Origin: Actinomycetes bacterium
GTDB taxonomy: Bacteria; Actinomycetota; Acidimicrobiia; Acidimicrobiales; Acidimicrobiaceae
DNA: 5,540 bases
NCBI GenBank assembly: GCA_021785315.1
Contig: JAJYFX010000156.1
Span: forward strand, 1 to 5,540
Direction: 5' to 3'
Part shown: positions 1 through 5,540 of the stretch, in pieces
Position numbering within the stretch: position 1 is the stretch's first letter
How the letters are laid out: the number at the start of each line of letters is the position of its first letter
Translations under genes and position numbers: made by a program
Notes under the pieces: model-generated
What the model was told of the DNA's origin: nothing
Seen by the model: only the letters and a program-made list of their open reading frames with translations
The model's database searches: none

Positions 1-2074
1 ACCACTGTTTCGGATTGTCGTACCACGGCATGACATCTTTAACCCAAGACGCCTGGCTTGGATTCACGCCACGCAAAACCACTGGCCAGCTGTCTAAAGG
101 CACTACCTTCGCCGAGTGCCTAATCAGGTAAATACTCCATGTCCATCCCAGTGGCGAGTTCAAACCCTTGGACGGTTCCAATGCCGGTACCGTCTCAATC
201 TTCTGCAACTGCGGGTCTTTGTCGGCCTGCGCCACGACATTTGGTGAGTACGCCATGTAGTACCTGACGCCTAGCAGCTGTAGATGCTGAACTCCTAGCG
301 CCACGTTTAGCCCGTCGTACGGCAGGCCGGACATTGCCTCCGATGGAGATGCCGACAACTCTGATTGGTTCACGAAATGAAACGGAGTCGTTGCCGACGA
401 TTCGAAAAACAGACCCTCCATTGAGCCGACGCACCTGTTGGTCCAATACGGCAAGAGCATTAGGGCCATTGGGGTACCGTAAGCATTTTCCTGAGAGTTG
501 TACTCCCACATTGCCGGACCGCACCCGTAATTTCTGCCGACGACCTGCATGGTTGCCATGAGTTCGCGATAGGCAGGATATGCGGGCTTACCTTCGTAGC
601 CTGTGTAGTTCCAGCTGAGCCACGAAGGCAAGAAACTTTGCGTCGCATGAATTGGCAGCCATGGTATTGGGCCGAACATCCCTAATCCAGATATCGCAAA
701 CACCACCAGTGAAACCAGGGTAGCGAGGACGACGTGGCCGCGTGAGCCGAGGGACTCATTTTCGGGACCGGGCCATCGAGTCTTTTTGACTGTCTCGGGC
801 GCGGGCTGAGCGAGAATAGTTGCTACTTCCTGGGCCCCGAGTTCAAGTCCAATCAAGGAATTCGGTACTGAATAGCCAACCTCATCTTCCTCTAACGCAT
901 TTACGCCGGACTCAGATGAAAGAGCGCTTTTACTGCCGATCCAGGACTTTGTCTTTTTGTACGCGGCGCCAGCCAGAATACCCAGATTGCCGAGGAACAA
1001 GCCTGACAGAACGTAGAGCGAAAGGACCCAGAACGGCAGCGCTCGAGCATTATACACCGCGCTATTTGGCAGAAATATGAATGCCGCAACCGAAAAAATA
1101 CCCAGCAGAGCCAAGAGAACCCCTAGCATCTGCTTTCTCCAGATCGCAACAATCATGCCAAGAAAAGCCATAATCAGCCAGGGGCGTAGGGAGTGAGGAA
1201 ACAATGTGCTGCTGTAGGTGGTCACCTTCGACCATCCCATTGACGTGGAATATGCTACGCGCAATGCAAATGGAATCGCCCAGAACGATGTGATGAGTGC
1301 CGCTAGAACCACTATCGCAACCGTATATCGCAAGTCGCTCCAGCTTTTGTAATAGATGCGCTTCATAAGAACGAGCAACACCAGCGCTAATCCAACCCAG
1401 AATGACGGAAGTATGTGGGCTAAAGTTGCAAGTGCGAAGATCAGTGCGCCAATCGCCGCATCTTTCCTGGTCAATCCCCGTTTTGATGCGATTGCAATTA
1501 CTATGATTCCAAGTGCCAGCGAAAGAGAAAACGAATATTCGCCTGCGAGTGTAGACGCCAGATTGCCGCCGTCGATTGTGTAGCTCGTGTCAAGAAGGTA
1601 GCCGACGCCAACTAGCCCCAAGCAAACCGGAATCGGCCGGGGAAGTTGAAACTTCTTGCCCAGGTAATAAAGACTCGGGATGAAAATTAGCGAACCGAGA
1701 ACGGTAATCAACTTGAATGCGACGTTGTAGGTAATGAAAATATTGAGGAACGCAACCAAGATAGAGGGCAACGGGAAATAGAAGCCCAGCAAAGGAAATC
1801 CGTCGTACCAGGCATTGCTCCAGCCTGTCAGACGAAAATGATTGAAAACCTGATGCTCTGCCAGCCATGGGACTATGAAGTGGGCTCCGGTATCCCCTCC
1901 CGTCGTGGTGGTGTTGGAAAGGATGAGCGACGGATGCAGCTGCCACACGACAAAGGCCAGTGCCAACAGGATAAAAAATCTATCGATGATATTTGATTTT
2001 TGATCGCTGCCCAAATTCTTGATGCGGTGTATCACGGATGGCACCCATCCATCATGCCCGATAATGTCAGACAA
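1..2074 (-). CDS. Large polytopic membrane protein, GT-C / PTPS-related glycosyltransferase-like (3' end beyond window)
   Basis: The reading frame is continuous from a TTG at 2074 to the left edge: 691 codons and no stop, so the C-terminus is missing. About eleven hydrophobic segments are visible: residues 33-50, 99-116, 119-139, 146-162, 181-197, 205-236 (probably two), 249-272, 297-313, 315-335, 346-371 and 447-468. The first outer loop holds GGDTGAH (59-65) and then GWSNAWYDGFP (84-94). This is the layout of GT-C-fold enzymes that use lipid-linked sugars and of the '6-pyruvoyl-tetrahydropterin synthase-related' membrane family. GGNLASTLAGEYSF (169-182) and, in the outer C-terminal domain, FFESSATTPFHF (556-567) and LQLLGVRYYMAYS (598-610) recall actinobacterial members. 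A polar, acidic linker lies at about 373-445. D61 may be the catalytic acid by analogy. The start is chosen for the Shine-Dalgarno sequence GAAAGG 9 nt upstream; GTG at 2044 is the alternative. Transcription probably comes through the protease gene 42 bp upstream. The family is fairly secure, but the substrate is unknown. Confidence 0.82.
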   Translation of the reverse strand, partial: MSDIIGHDGWVPSVIHRIKNLGSDQKSNIIDRFFILLALAFVVWQLHPSLILSNTTTTGGDTGAHFIVPWLAEHQVFNHFRLTGWSNAWYDGFPLLGFYFPLPSILVAFLNIFITYNVAFKLITVLGSLIFIPSLYYLGKKFQLPRPIPVCLGLVGVGYLLDTSYTIDGGNLASTLAGEYSFSLSLALGIIVIAIASKRGLTRKDAAIGALIFALATLAHILPSFWVGLALVLLVLMKRIYYKSWSDLRYTVAIVVLAALITSFWAIPFALRVAYSTSMGWSKVTTYSSTLFPHSLRPWLIMAFLGMIVAIWRKQMLGVLLALLGIFSVAAFIFLPNSAVYNARALPFWVLSLYVLSGLFLGNLGILAGAAYKKTKSWIGSKSALSSESGVNALEEDEVGYSVPNSLIGLELGAQEVATILAQPAPETVKKTRWPGPENESLGSRGHVVLATLVSLVVFAISGLGMFGPIPWLPIHATQSFLPSWLSWNYTGYEGKPAYPAYRELMATMQVVGRNYGCGPAMWEYNSQENAYGTPMALMLLPYWTNRCVGSMEGLFFESSATTPFHFVNQSELSASPSEAMSGLPYDGLNVALGVQHLQLLGVRYYMAYSPNVVAQADKDPQLQKIETVPALEPSKGLNSPLGWTWSIYLIRHSAKVVPLDSWPVVLRGVNPSQASWVKDVMPWYDNPKQW

Positions 2075-2083
2075 CGATATGCA

Positions 2084-2089
2084 CCTTTC
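2084..2089 (-). promoter_or_regulatory. Shine-Dalgarno site for the large membrane protein
   Basis: GAAAGG on the minus strand ends 9 nt before the TTG at 2074. It is the main reason for choosing this rare start over the GTG at 2044, which has no comparable site in front. It lies in the 42-bp gap after the protease stop codon, as expected for a downstream operon gene. Confidence 0.55.
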
Positions 2090-2116
2090 AAATATTGTCT
2101 TTTGATTGGATTGTAT

Positions 2117-2881
2117 CTAGTGGATCCGGAGCAAAGCTATTAGCGTAACGGCGTTGAAGGCACCGTGAGCGAGCATCCCGGGCCCCAAGCGGCCGAATTT
2201 TAGCCTCAGAGCAGCCAATACAAGCCCGAAGAAGGCTAAACCGAGGAGCTGAAGCGGTTCTCCGTGTGCCAAGCCAAAAAGAACAGACGAAATTATCGCT
2301 GCGAGAAATGACGAGGCTGACTCGGGAAGCCGAGAAAACCTGTCTTTTAGCGAACCCAAAAGAAGACCGCGGAAATAGAGCTCCTCGACGATTGGAGCAC
2401 CTACGGCCAGAAAAAGCGCCAGAACTATAAATCCGCCCCCGTGACCTAAACCGGTTATGGTCTGGGCAGGTTGGCTAAGTTTTTGGGAGAGATTTGGAAT
2501 CGCGCGTTGAAAGGGATAGTAAAGCAAGGGAATGATCACCAACTGGCCAAGCACTCCAATCGGAATCCCAATCACAATATCCTGAAGAATGATATTTCTG
2601 AGGCCAAAATCGACTTTCAATGAGCCTGTACCTCGCTTTTTCGAAGCATAAACGACAGCCGCTAGAAGTCCAGTCCAAAGGCCCAAAAGATTTGCGATCA
2701 GCGCTCCAAATGAGTTCGTGGGCGATGCGTTTGACGGGGCATTTGTGATCGTCAGCTCGATCAACACATACACCGTGGCGAAGAAATACCCGACTATGAA
2801 CCCGACAACGGCGACGGAAAGGGCGTTAATTCCTTTCACGCCTCCCTGACGCGGAGATGGTTCCCACTGATTCACTCTCAC
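2117..2881 (-). CDS. CPBP (CAAX/Rce1-type) family intramembrane glutamic metalloprotease
   Basis: This 254-aa membrane protein has about seven hydrophobic segments (roughly 20-45, 57-80, 102-124, 148-164, 190-205, 209-227, 236-251). It carries the three CPBP signatures in order: EELYFRG (E166, E167, R171), FGLAH (F202, H206) and HGAFN (H239, N243). These glutamates, histidines and asparagine form the active site in Rce1-type CAAX proteases, which cleave inside or next to the membrane. Bacterial substrates are mostly unknown; roles in bacteriocin immunity, protein secretion and envelope regulation are known for some relatives. DFGLR (91-95) before the core is common in actinobacterial members. 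The stop is TAG. The frame opens at GTG 2881. A second GTG at 2875 (codon 3) is an equally good start, because a TATCCT box lies exactly 7 nt in front of it, matching the leaderless layout of ftsH. It is divergent from ftsH (120 bp) and first gene of the leftward unit. Confidence 0.93.
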   Translation of the reverse strand: MRVNQWEPSPRQGGVKGINALSVAVVGFIVGYFFATVYVLIELTITNAPSNASPTNSFGALIANLLGLWTGLLAAVVYASKKRGTGSLKVDFGLRNIILQDIVIGIPIGVLGQLVIIPLLYYPFQRAIPNLSQKLSQPAQTITGLGHGGGFIVLALFLAVGAPIVEELYFRGLLLGSLKDRFSRLPESASSFLAAIISSVLFGLAHGEPLQLLGLAFFGLVLAALRLKFGRLGPGMLAHGAFNAVTLIALLRIH

Positions 2882-2882
2882 G

Positions 2883-2888
2883 AGGATA
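2883..2888 (-). promoter_or_regulatory. Candidate -10 box for the CPBP protease gene (leaderless)
   Basis: TATCCT on the minus strand fits the TANNNT actinobacterial -10 pattern. Seven bases separate it from the GTG at 2875, which would place the transcription start on or next to that codon. No Shine-Dalgarno sequence is seen in front of either GTG (2881 or 2875), and no good -35 hexamer was found. If the box is real, the GTG at 2881 lies upstream of the transcript and translation begins at codon 3. Confidence 0.35.
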
Positions 2889-2953
2889 GTGCGCCGAGTG
2901 ACAGATTAAGACGCTGGCAATCCTCCAACCGACATGCAAAAAGAGACCGCTTC

Positions 2954-2971
2954 ATCAATCTTTTAATCAAT
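2954..2971. repeat. Direct repeat of ATCAAT in the divergent promoter region
   Basis: ATCAAT occurs at 2954-2959 and again at 2966-2971, 12 bp apart start to start. It lies in an AT-rich patch about 20-35 bp upstream of the ftsH -10 box. The spacing is near one helical turn, so a regulator could bind both copies on one DNA face. The repeat is short and may be chance. Confidence 0.2.
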
Positions 2972-2988
2972 TACTTCCATTACGCGCC

Positions 2989-2994
2989 TAACAT
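2989..2994 (+). promoter_or_regulatory. Candidate -10 box for ftsH (leaderless start)
   Basis: TAACAT fits TANNNT and lies 7 nt before the ftsH ATG at 3002, so transcription would begin at or beside the start codon. There is no purine-rich Shine-Dalgarno stretch in this spacer, which supports leaderless translation. No clear -35 element is present at the usual distance. Confidence 0.45.
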
Positions 2995-3001
2995 GTGAAA
3001 T

Positions 3002-5008
3002 ATGAGTCGTCAAATGCCCGAAAAGCGCCAGCGCGGAAATGGTACTGATAAAGGAAATAAGATCCTGCCGAACGGCCCAGATCAGAGCTGGCGTTGGATA
3101 GTCCTTGTACTTGTGACACTTCTAGCTGCAGCCTTCGTCTATGCCTCGGTCTTCACTCCGCAAACAACGAAACAACTGAGCTACGACACGTTTTTGCACG
3201 ATGCCCAGGCAAAGCAGGTGGTATCAGCCCAGATTGACAATAACAACGGAAAGATCAGCGGAAAATTGTCCGATGGAACAAGTTACTCCGTCAATGGGCC
3301 CCTGCCGTTCATCACGACAGATATAACGCAGCTGAGAACGGAGGGCGTAAACACCTCTTTCTACACGCCTAACTCCAATTTCCTGTCACAAATGCTTTAC
3401 TACCTGATTCCGCTTCTTTTTTTGGTTGGCTTATTTGCCTATATGAACAGACGAGCTCAGGGTCAGATGTCGGGGATCATGTCCATCGGCAAATCCAAGC
3501 CTAAGGTCTACTCCACCGAGAGGCCCCGGACTACTTTCGATGATGTGGCAGGATACAGCGCAGTTAAACTCGAGATTTCCGAGGTTGTTGATTTTCTAAA
3601 GAACGCACAGCGCTTCAAAGAAATCGGCGCAAGGGTACCCAAGGGGATTCTGCTAGTAGGTCCGCCGGGCACCGGCAAGACTCTTCTCGCACGCGCTGTA
3701 GCCGGAGAAGCCGGAGTGCCGTTCCTAAGCGTGACGGGTTCTGATTTCATGGAAATGTTCGTAGGCGTCGGTGCGTCACGCGTTAGGGATTTGTTTCAAA
3801 CCGCCCGCAAGCAAGCGCCAGCAATCATATTTGTCGACGAAATCGACTCCATTGGAAGAAAGCGCGGTGCGGGACTTGGCGGAGGACACGATGAAAGAGA
3901 GCAGACTCTGAACCAGATGCTCTCTGAAATGGACGGCTTCGACACCGCCGAGGGCGTCGTGATCATGGCTGCCACCAACCGGCCAGACATTCTGGATCCT
4001 GCTCTCCTGAGACCGGGAAGGTTCGATCGCCAGATAGTTGTTCCCCTGCCGGACTTAGAGGAGAGACTTCCAATTCTCAAAGTCCATTGCAAAGGAAAGA
4101 AAATTTCTTCAGACGTGGACTTGAGCGTAGTCGCCCGTGGAACCCCGGGAATGAGCGGCGCAGATCTTGCCAACCTCGTAAATGAGGCTGCCCTCTATGC
4201 GGTAAGGAGATCGTCCCCAGAGATTCATATGGAAGATTTTGAAGCTGCTAGGGACCGAGTTCTCATGGGCCAAAGGCGCGATTCCCTAGTTCTGTCCGAC
4301 GAGGAAAAGGAGCGAGTCGCATACCACGAGGGTGGACATGCGGTACTAGCTTACGTATTGCCAAACGCAGATCCAGTCCACAAAGTAAGCATCCTCCCGA
4401 CGGGATTAGCTCTCGGTGTCACGCAGCAGCTGCCTCTCGAAGAACGTCATATCTACCCCAAGGAATACATAGATGATTCGCTGGTGGTTCGAATGGGCGG
4501 CCGGGTGGCGGAAATGCTCATATTCGGCGATTTATCCACCGGAGCAAACAACGACCTGGTTGGAAACACCGAAATGGCCAGAAAGATGGTCAGAGAATGG
4601 GGTATGAGCGACAGGATTGGCCCCAGGGCATGGGGATCGCAGGGGATGGTGTTCCTGGGCGAAGATCTGATGCATAGCCGCGACTACTCAGAAGATACCT
4701 CAAAAATCATCGACGAGGAGATAGACAGCATCCTCAGAGAACAGGAGCTCAGGGCAACGGAGCTTCTAAAGATCCATCAGAAAGGCCTGGAGCTTGTAGC
4801 CAACGCTCTGCTTGAAAAAGAGACCATTGATGGAAGTGAAGTTGCCGCGCTCATTGACGAGGGATACGGAGCTCCGGTTTATGGCCCAAACTCAAAGAAG
4901 GCGCTCATTGCCAAGCTCAGTTCCGATCGACGCGATACTGATGCCGGTCAAGATTTCACGAGCACCGAAGTGCTGGACAACAGCTCGGAAAATACTGAAA
5001 ACACCTAG
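3002..5008 (+). CDS. ftsH: ATP-dependent zinc metalloprotease FtsH
   Basis: This is a full-length (668 aa) membrane-anchored AAA+ protease. It unfolds and degrades misassembled membrane proteins and selected cytosolic proteins, working as a hexamer on the cytoplasmic face. Order of parts: polar N-terminus (1-28), TM1 (about 30-50), extracytoplasmic FtsH_ext domain (about 56-125), TM2 (129-148), AAA+ module, peptidase M41 domain, polar tail (about 623-668). Visible motifs are Walker A GPPGTGKT (220-227), pore loop FVG (253-255), Walker B IIFVDEID (275-282), and the second region of homology with arginine fingers R337 and R340. The zinc site is HEGGH (H442, E443, H446), with D518 in STGANNDL the likely third ligand. 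HEGGH replaces the commoner HEAGH; with [13 protein letters not shown] (466-478), this recalls an actinobacterial subtype. All catalytic residues are present. ATG 3002 is favoured over ATG 3014 by the -10 box 7 nt upstream. Stop is TAG. Confidence 0.98.
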   Translation: MSRQMPEKRQRGNGTDKGNKILPNGPDQSWRWIVLVLVTLLAAAFVYASVFTPQTTKQLSYDTFLHDAQAKQVVSAQIDNNNGKISGKLSDGTSYSVNGPLPFITTDITQLRTEGVNTSFYTPNSNFLSQMLYYLIPLLFLVGLFAYMNRRAQGQMSGIMSIGKSKPKVYSTERPRTTFDDVAGYSAVKLEISEVVDFLKNAQRFKEIGARVPKGILLVGPPGTGKTLLARAVAGEAGVPFLSVTGSDFMEMFVGVGASRVRDLFQTARKQAPAIIFVDEIDSIGRKRGAGLGGGHDEREQTLNQMLSEMDGFDTAEGVVIMAATNRPDILDPALLRPGRFDRQIVVPLPDLEERLPILKVHCKGKKISSDVDLSVVARGTPGMSGADLANLVNEAALYAVRRSSPEIHMEDFEAARDRVLMGQRRDSLVLSDEEKERVAYHEGGHAVLAYVLPNADPVHKVSILPTGLALGVTQQLPLEERHIYPKEYIDDSLVVRMGGRVAEMLIFGDLSTGANNDLVGNTEMARKMVREWGMSDRIGPRAWGSQGMVFLGEDLMHSRDYSEDTSKIIDEEIDSILREQELRATELLKIHQKGLELVANALLEKETIDGSEVAALIDEGYGAPVYGPNSKKALIAKLSSDRRDTDAGQDFTSTEVLDNSSENTENT

Positions 5009-5013
5009 TCTCT

Positions 5014-5029
5014 CCCGGGCCTTGCCGGG
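5014..5029 (+). terminator. Short GC hairpin after ftsH, weak terminator candidate
   Basis: CCCGG (5014-5018) and CCGGG (5025-5029) can pair around a 6-nt loop, five bases after the ftsH stop. The stem is only 5 bp and no U-tract follows, so it is a poor intrinsic terminator. It may only slow or end ftsH transcription partially. A separate promoter-like sequence follows for the next gene. Confidence 0.3.
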
Positions 5030-5050
5030 TTAAATGTCACTACCGCCGCT

Positions 5051-5058
5051 CATAATAT
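5051..5058 (+). promoter_or_regulatory. Candidate -10 box for the 77-aa gene (leaderless)
   Basis: The octamer CATAATAT contains CATAAT (5051-5056, one mismatch to TATAAT, 6 nt before the ATG at 5063) and the overlapping TAATAT (5053-5058, 4 nt before it). The first register has the right distance for a leaderless transcript. There is no Shine-Dalgarno sequence between it and the ATG. No convincing -35 element is seen. Confidence 0.45.
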
Positions 5059-5062
5059 ACAT

Positions 5063-5296
5063 ATGAGCGCACAGATGAGACTAATTGAGATTGAAGAGAG
5101 AATTCCGGCTTGGGCACTTGACCGTCGAACGAGAGAAGTTGGCCTAAAAGGAGTTGCCGCCGCCAGGGCAGTGCTCCAGAGACCATCCACCAGCAAGGCC
5201 CAAAATTTTTCGCGTTCAAATCGAAACGCTACTGACTTTCAGTTAAAGGTAACTAGTTCTCCTATTTGTGACTTCGTGACGAGGTCCACAGAGTAA
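5063..5296 (+). CDS. Small hypothetical protein with an LDxRTREVG-type N-terminal motif
   Basis: This is a 77-aa protein with no signal peptide or membrane segment. The first half is charged and looks structured: LDRRTREVGLKGVAAARAVL (19-38) would form one or two amphipathic helices. It resembles short actinobacterial proteins I recall with an LDERTREVGRRGVAxAR-like stretch and no known function; this is from memory, without a search. The second half (about 40-77) is polar, rich in Ser, Asn and Thr, and probably disordered. There is a single cysteine (C69). The start is supported by a CATAAT box 6 nt upstream and absence of a Shine-Dalgarno sequence. It lies 54 bp after ftsH and 38 bp before the deacetylase fragment on the same strand, so it could lead a short unit with that gene. 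No function is proposed. A chance reading frame cannot be fully excluded, but the motif and promoter argue against it. Confidence 0.6.
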   Translation: MSAQMRLIEIEERIPAWALDRRTREVGLKGVAAARAVLQRPSTSKAQNFSRSNRNATDFQLKVTSSPICDFVTRSTE

Positions 5297-5323
5297 CCTT
5301 TTAGCATCCGAGCATTTCTAGCT

Positions 5324-5327
5324 GGAG
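5324..5327 (+). promoter_or_regulatory. Shine-Dalgarno site for the deacetylase-like gene
   Basis: GGAG (extended GGAGAG, 5324-5329) lies 7 nt before the ATG at 5335. This fixes the start and shows a translation signal still intact despite the damage to the coding region. It also suggests the gene is read on a longer transcript from upstream, unlike the apparently leaderless ftsH and 77-aa gene. Confidence 0.65.
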
Positions 5328-5334
5328 AGTCCAA

Positions 5335-5538
5335 ATGGAGAACTATCCACTATTAACAGAACGTCTAGGATTCCCAAAGGGAACGAAAGCGCTTATCATT
5401 ACCTGCGATTGTCTCGGTTTTTGCCATTCCTGCAATTTGGGCGTGTATGACGTACTCAGGAACGGTATCGCAACGTCGGCGCGACTCATAGTTCCAGATC
5501 CATGGTCGAGGGATGCCGTTGCCCGCTATCGCGGCTAA
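5335..5538 (+). pseudogene. N-terminal fragment of a ChbG/YdjC-type carbohydrate deacetylase, stopped by TAA
   Basis: These 67 codons match the start of the ChbG/YdjC (HpnK-like) fold, whose members remove acetyl groups from N-acetylated sugars using a divalent metal. Visible family features are LLTERLGF (6-13), a hydrophobic strand into the metal motif (ALIITCD, 19-25), LGFCHSCNLGVYDVLRNG (27-44), ATSARLIVPDPWSRDAV (46-62) and ARYRG (63-67). Relatives continue after RYRG into a GVHLTLN-type strand with the next metal-binding histidine; here TAA (5536-5538) comes first. The normal 'DD' reads D25-C26, so one acidic catalytic/metal residue is missing. Full-length relatives are usually about 250-300 aa. 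The start has a good Shine-Dalgarno sequence 7 nt upstream. The likely reading is a decaying gene, possibly by a single GAA-to-TAA change. Alternatives are an assembly error near the end of the available sequence or a repurposed short protein. Only two bases follow the stop, so the rest of the gene cannot be checked. Confidence 0.55.
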
Positions 5539-5540
5539 GA

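Noticed and set aside
195..524. A 109-codon minus-strand frame
   Set aside because: It overlaps the C-terminal domain of the large membrane protein in another frame; the overlapping in-frame protein has recognisable family segments, this one has none.
820..1583. Several plus-strand frames of 75-86 codons
   Set aside because: They are antisense to the large membrane protein, with no start signals or recognisable domains.
1590..1946. A 118-codon minus-strand frame starting with ATG
   Set aside because: It is out of frame with the continuous 691-codon membrane protein on the same strand; its composition (Ser/Arg/His-rich, no domain) is that of a shadow frame.
3796..4173. A 125-codon minus-strand frame antisense to ftsH
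   Set aside because: It lies wholly opposite the conserved AAA+ region; its sequence is the low-information complement of that coding frame.
5014..5029. A strong intrinsic terminator after ftsH
   Set aside because: The stem is only 5 bp and no U-tract follows; kept only as a weak hairpin.
5335..5538. TAA read as a sense codon (alternative genetic code or recoding)
   Set aside because: No other in-frame TAA occurs in the coding regions, the 77-aa gene itself ends with TAA, and no recoding structure can be seen since the window ends.
1..5540. Mobile element, CRISPR array, toxin-antitoxin pair or phage genes
   Set aside because: No transposase, terminal inverted repeats, regularly spaced repeats or matching gene pairs were found on either strand.

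Overview
The window looks like chromosomal DNA from an actinobacterium with roughly balanced base composition, possibly an Acidimicrobiia-type lineage. This placement is inferred from the protein style: the FtsH subtype, the large actinobacterial-type membrane glycosyltransferase-like protein, the short 'LDxRTREVG' protein, and apparent leaderless starts. It was not tested by any search. No rRNA, tRNA, IS element, CRISPR array, prophage gene or integration site is visible, and there is no gene-free stretch of 300 bases or more.

Left part (1-2881, minus strand): two genes run leftward. The first is a 252-254 aa CPBP/CAAX-type intramembrane protease (2881-2117). After 42 bp comes a very large polytopic membrane protein that starts at a TTG (2074), is preceded by a Shine-Dalgarno sequence, and runs open off the left edge (691 codons seen, no stop). 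It resembles the actinobacterial '6-pyruvoyl-tetrahydropterin synthase-related' / GT-C-like membrane proteins, which probably act on the outer face of the membrane in envelope glycan assembly.

Middle (2882-5008): a 120-bp divergent promoter region separates the protease from ftsH (plus strand, 668 aa). FtsH is a membrane-anchored AAA+ zinc protease with all key motifs intact. Two of the three complete genes of recognisable family are therefore membrane proteases, next to a large membrane enzyme. A shared role in membrane-protein or envelope upkeep is possible but only inferred.

Right part (5009-5540, plus strand): after a short GC hairpin come a small 77-aa protein of unknown function and then, 38 bp downstream, the N-terminal part of a ChbG/YdjC-type carbohydrate deacetylase. 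This last reading frame stops at a TAA after 67 codons, where the family normally continues. Its 'DD' metal/catalytic motif also reads 'DC', so it looks broken, or is an unusual short derivative.

A recurring pattern is that the three genes that probably begin transcripts (protease, ftsH, 77-aa gene) lack a Shine-Dalgarno sequence but have a -10-like hexamer 6-7 nt before a start codon. The two genes that follow another gene have clear Shine-Dalgarno sequences. No convincing novel multi-gene system is visible; the most unusual item is the altered, truncated deacetylase.
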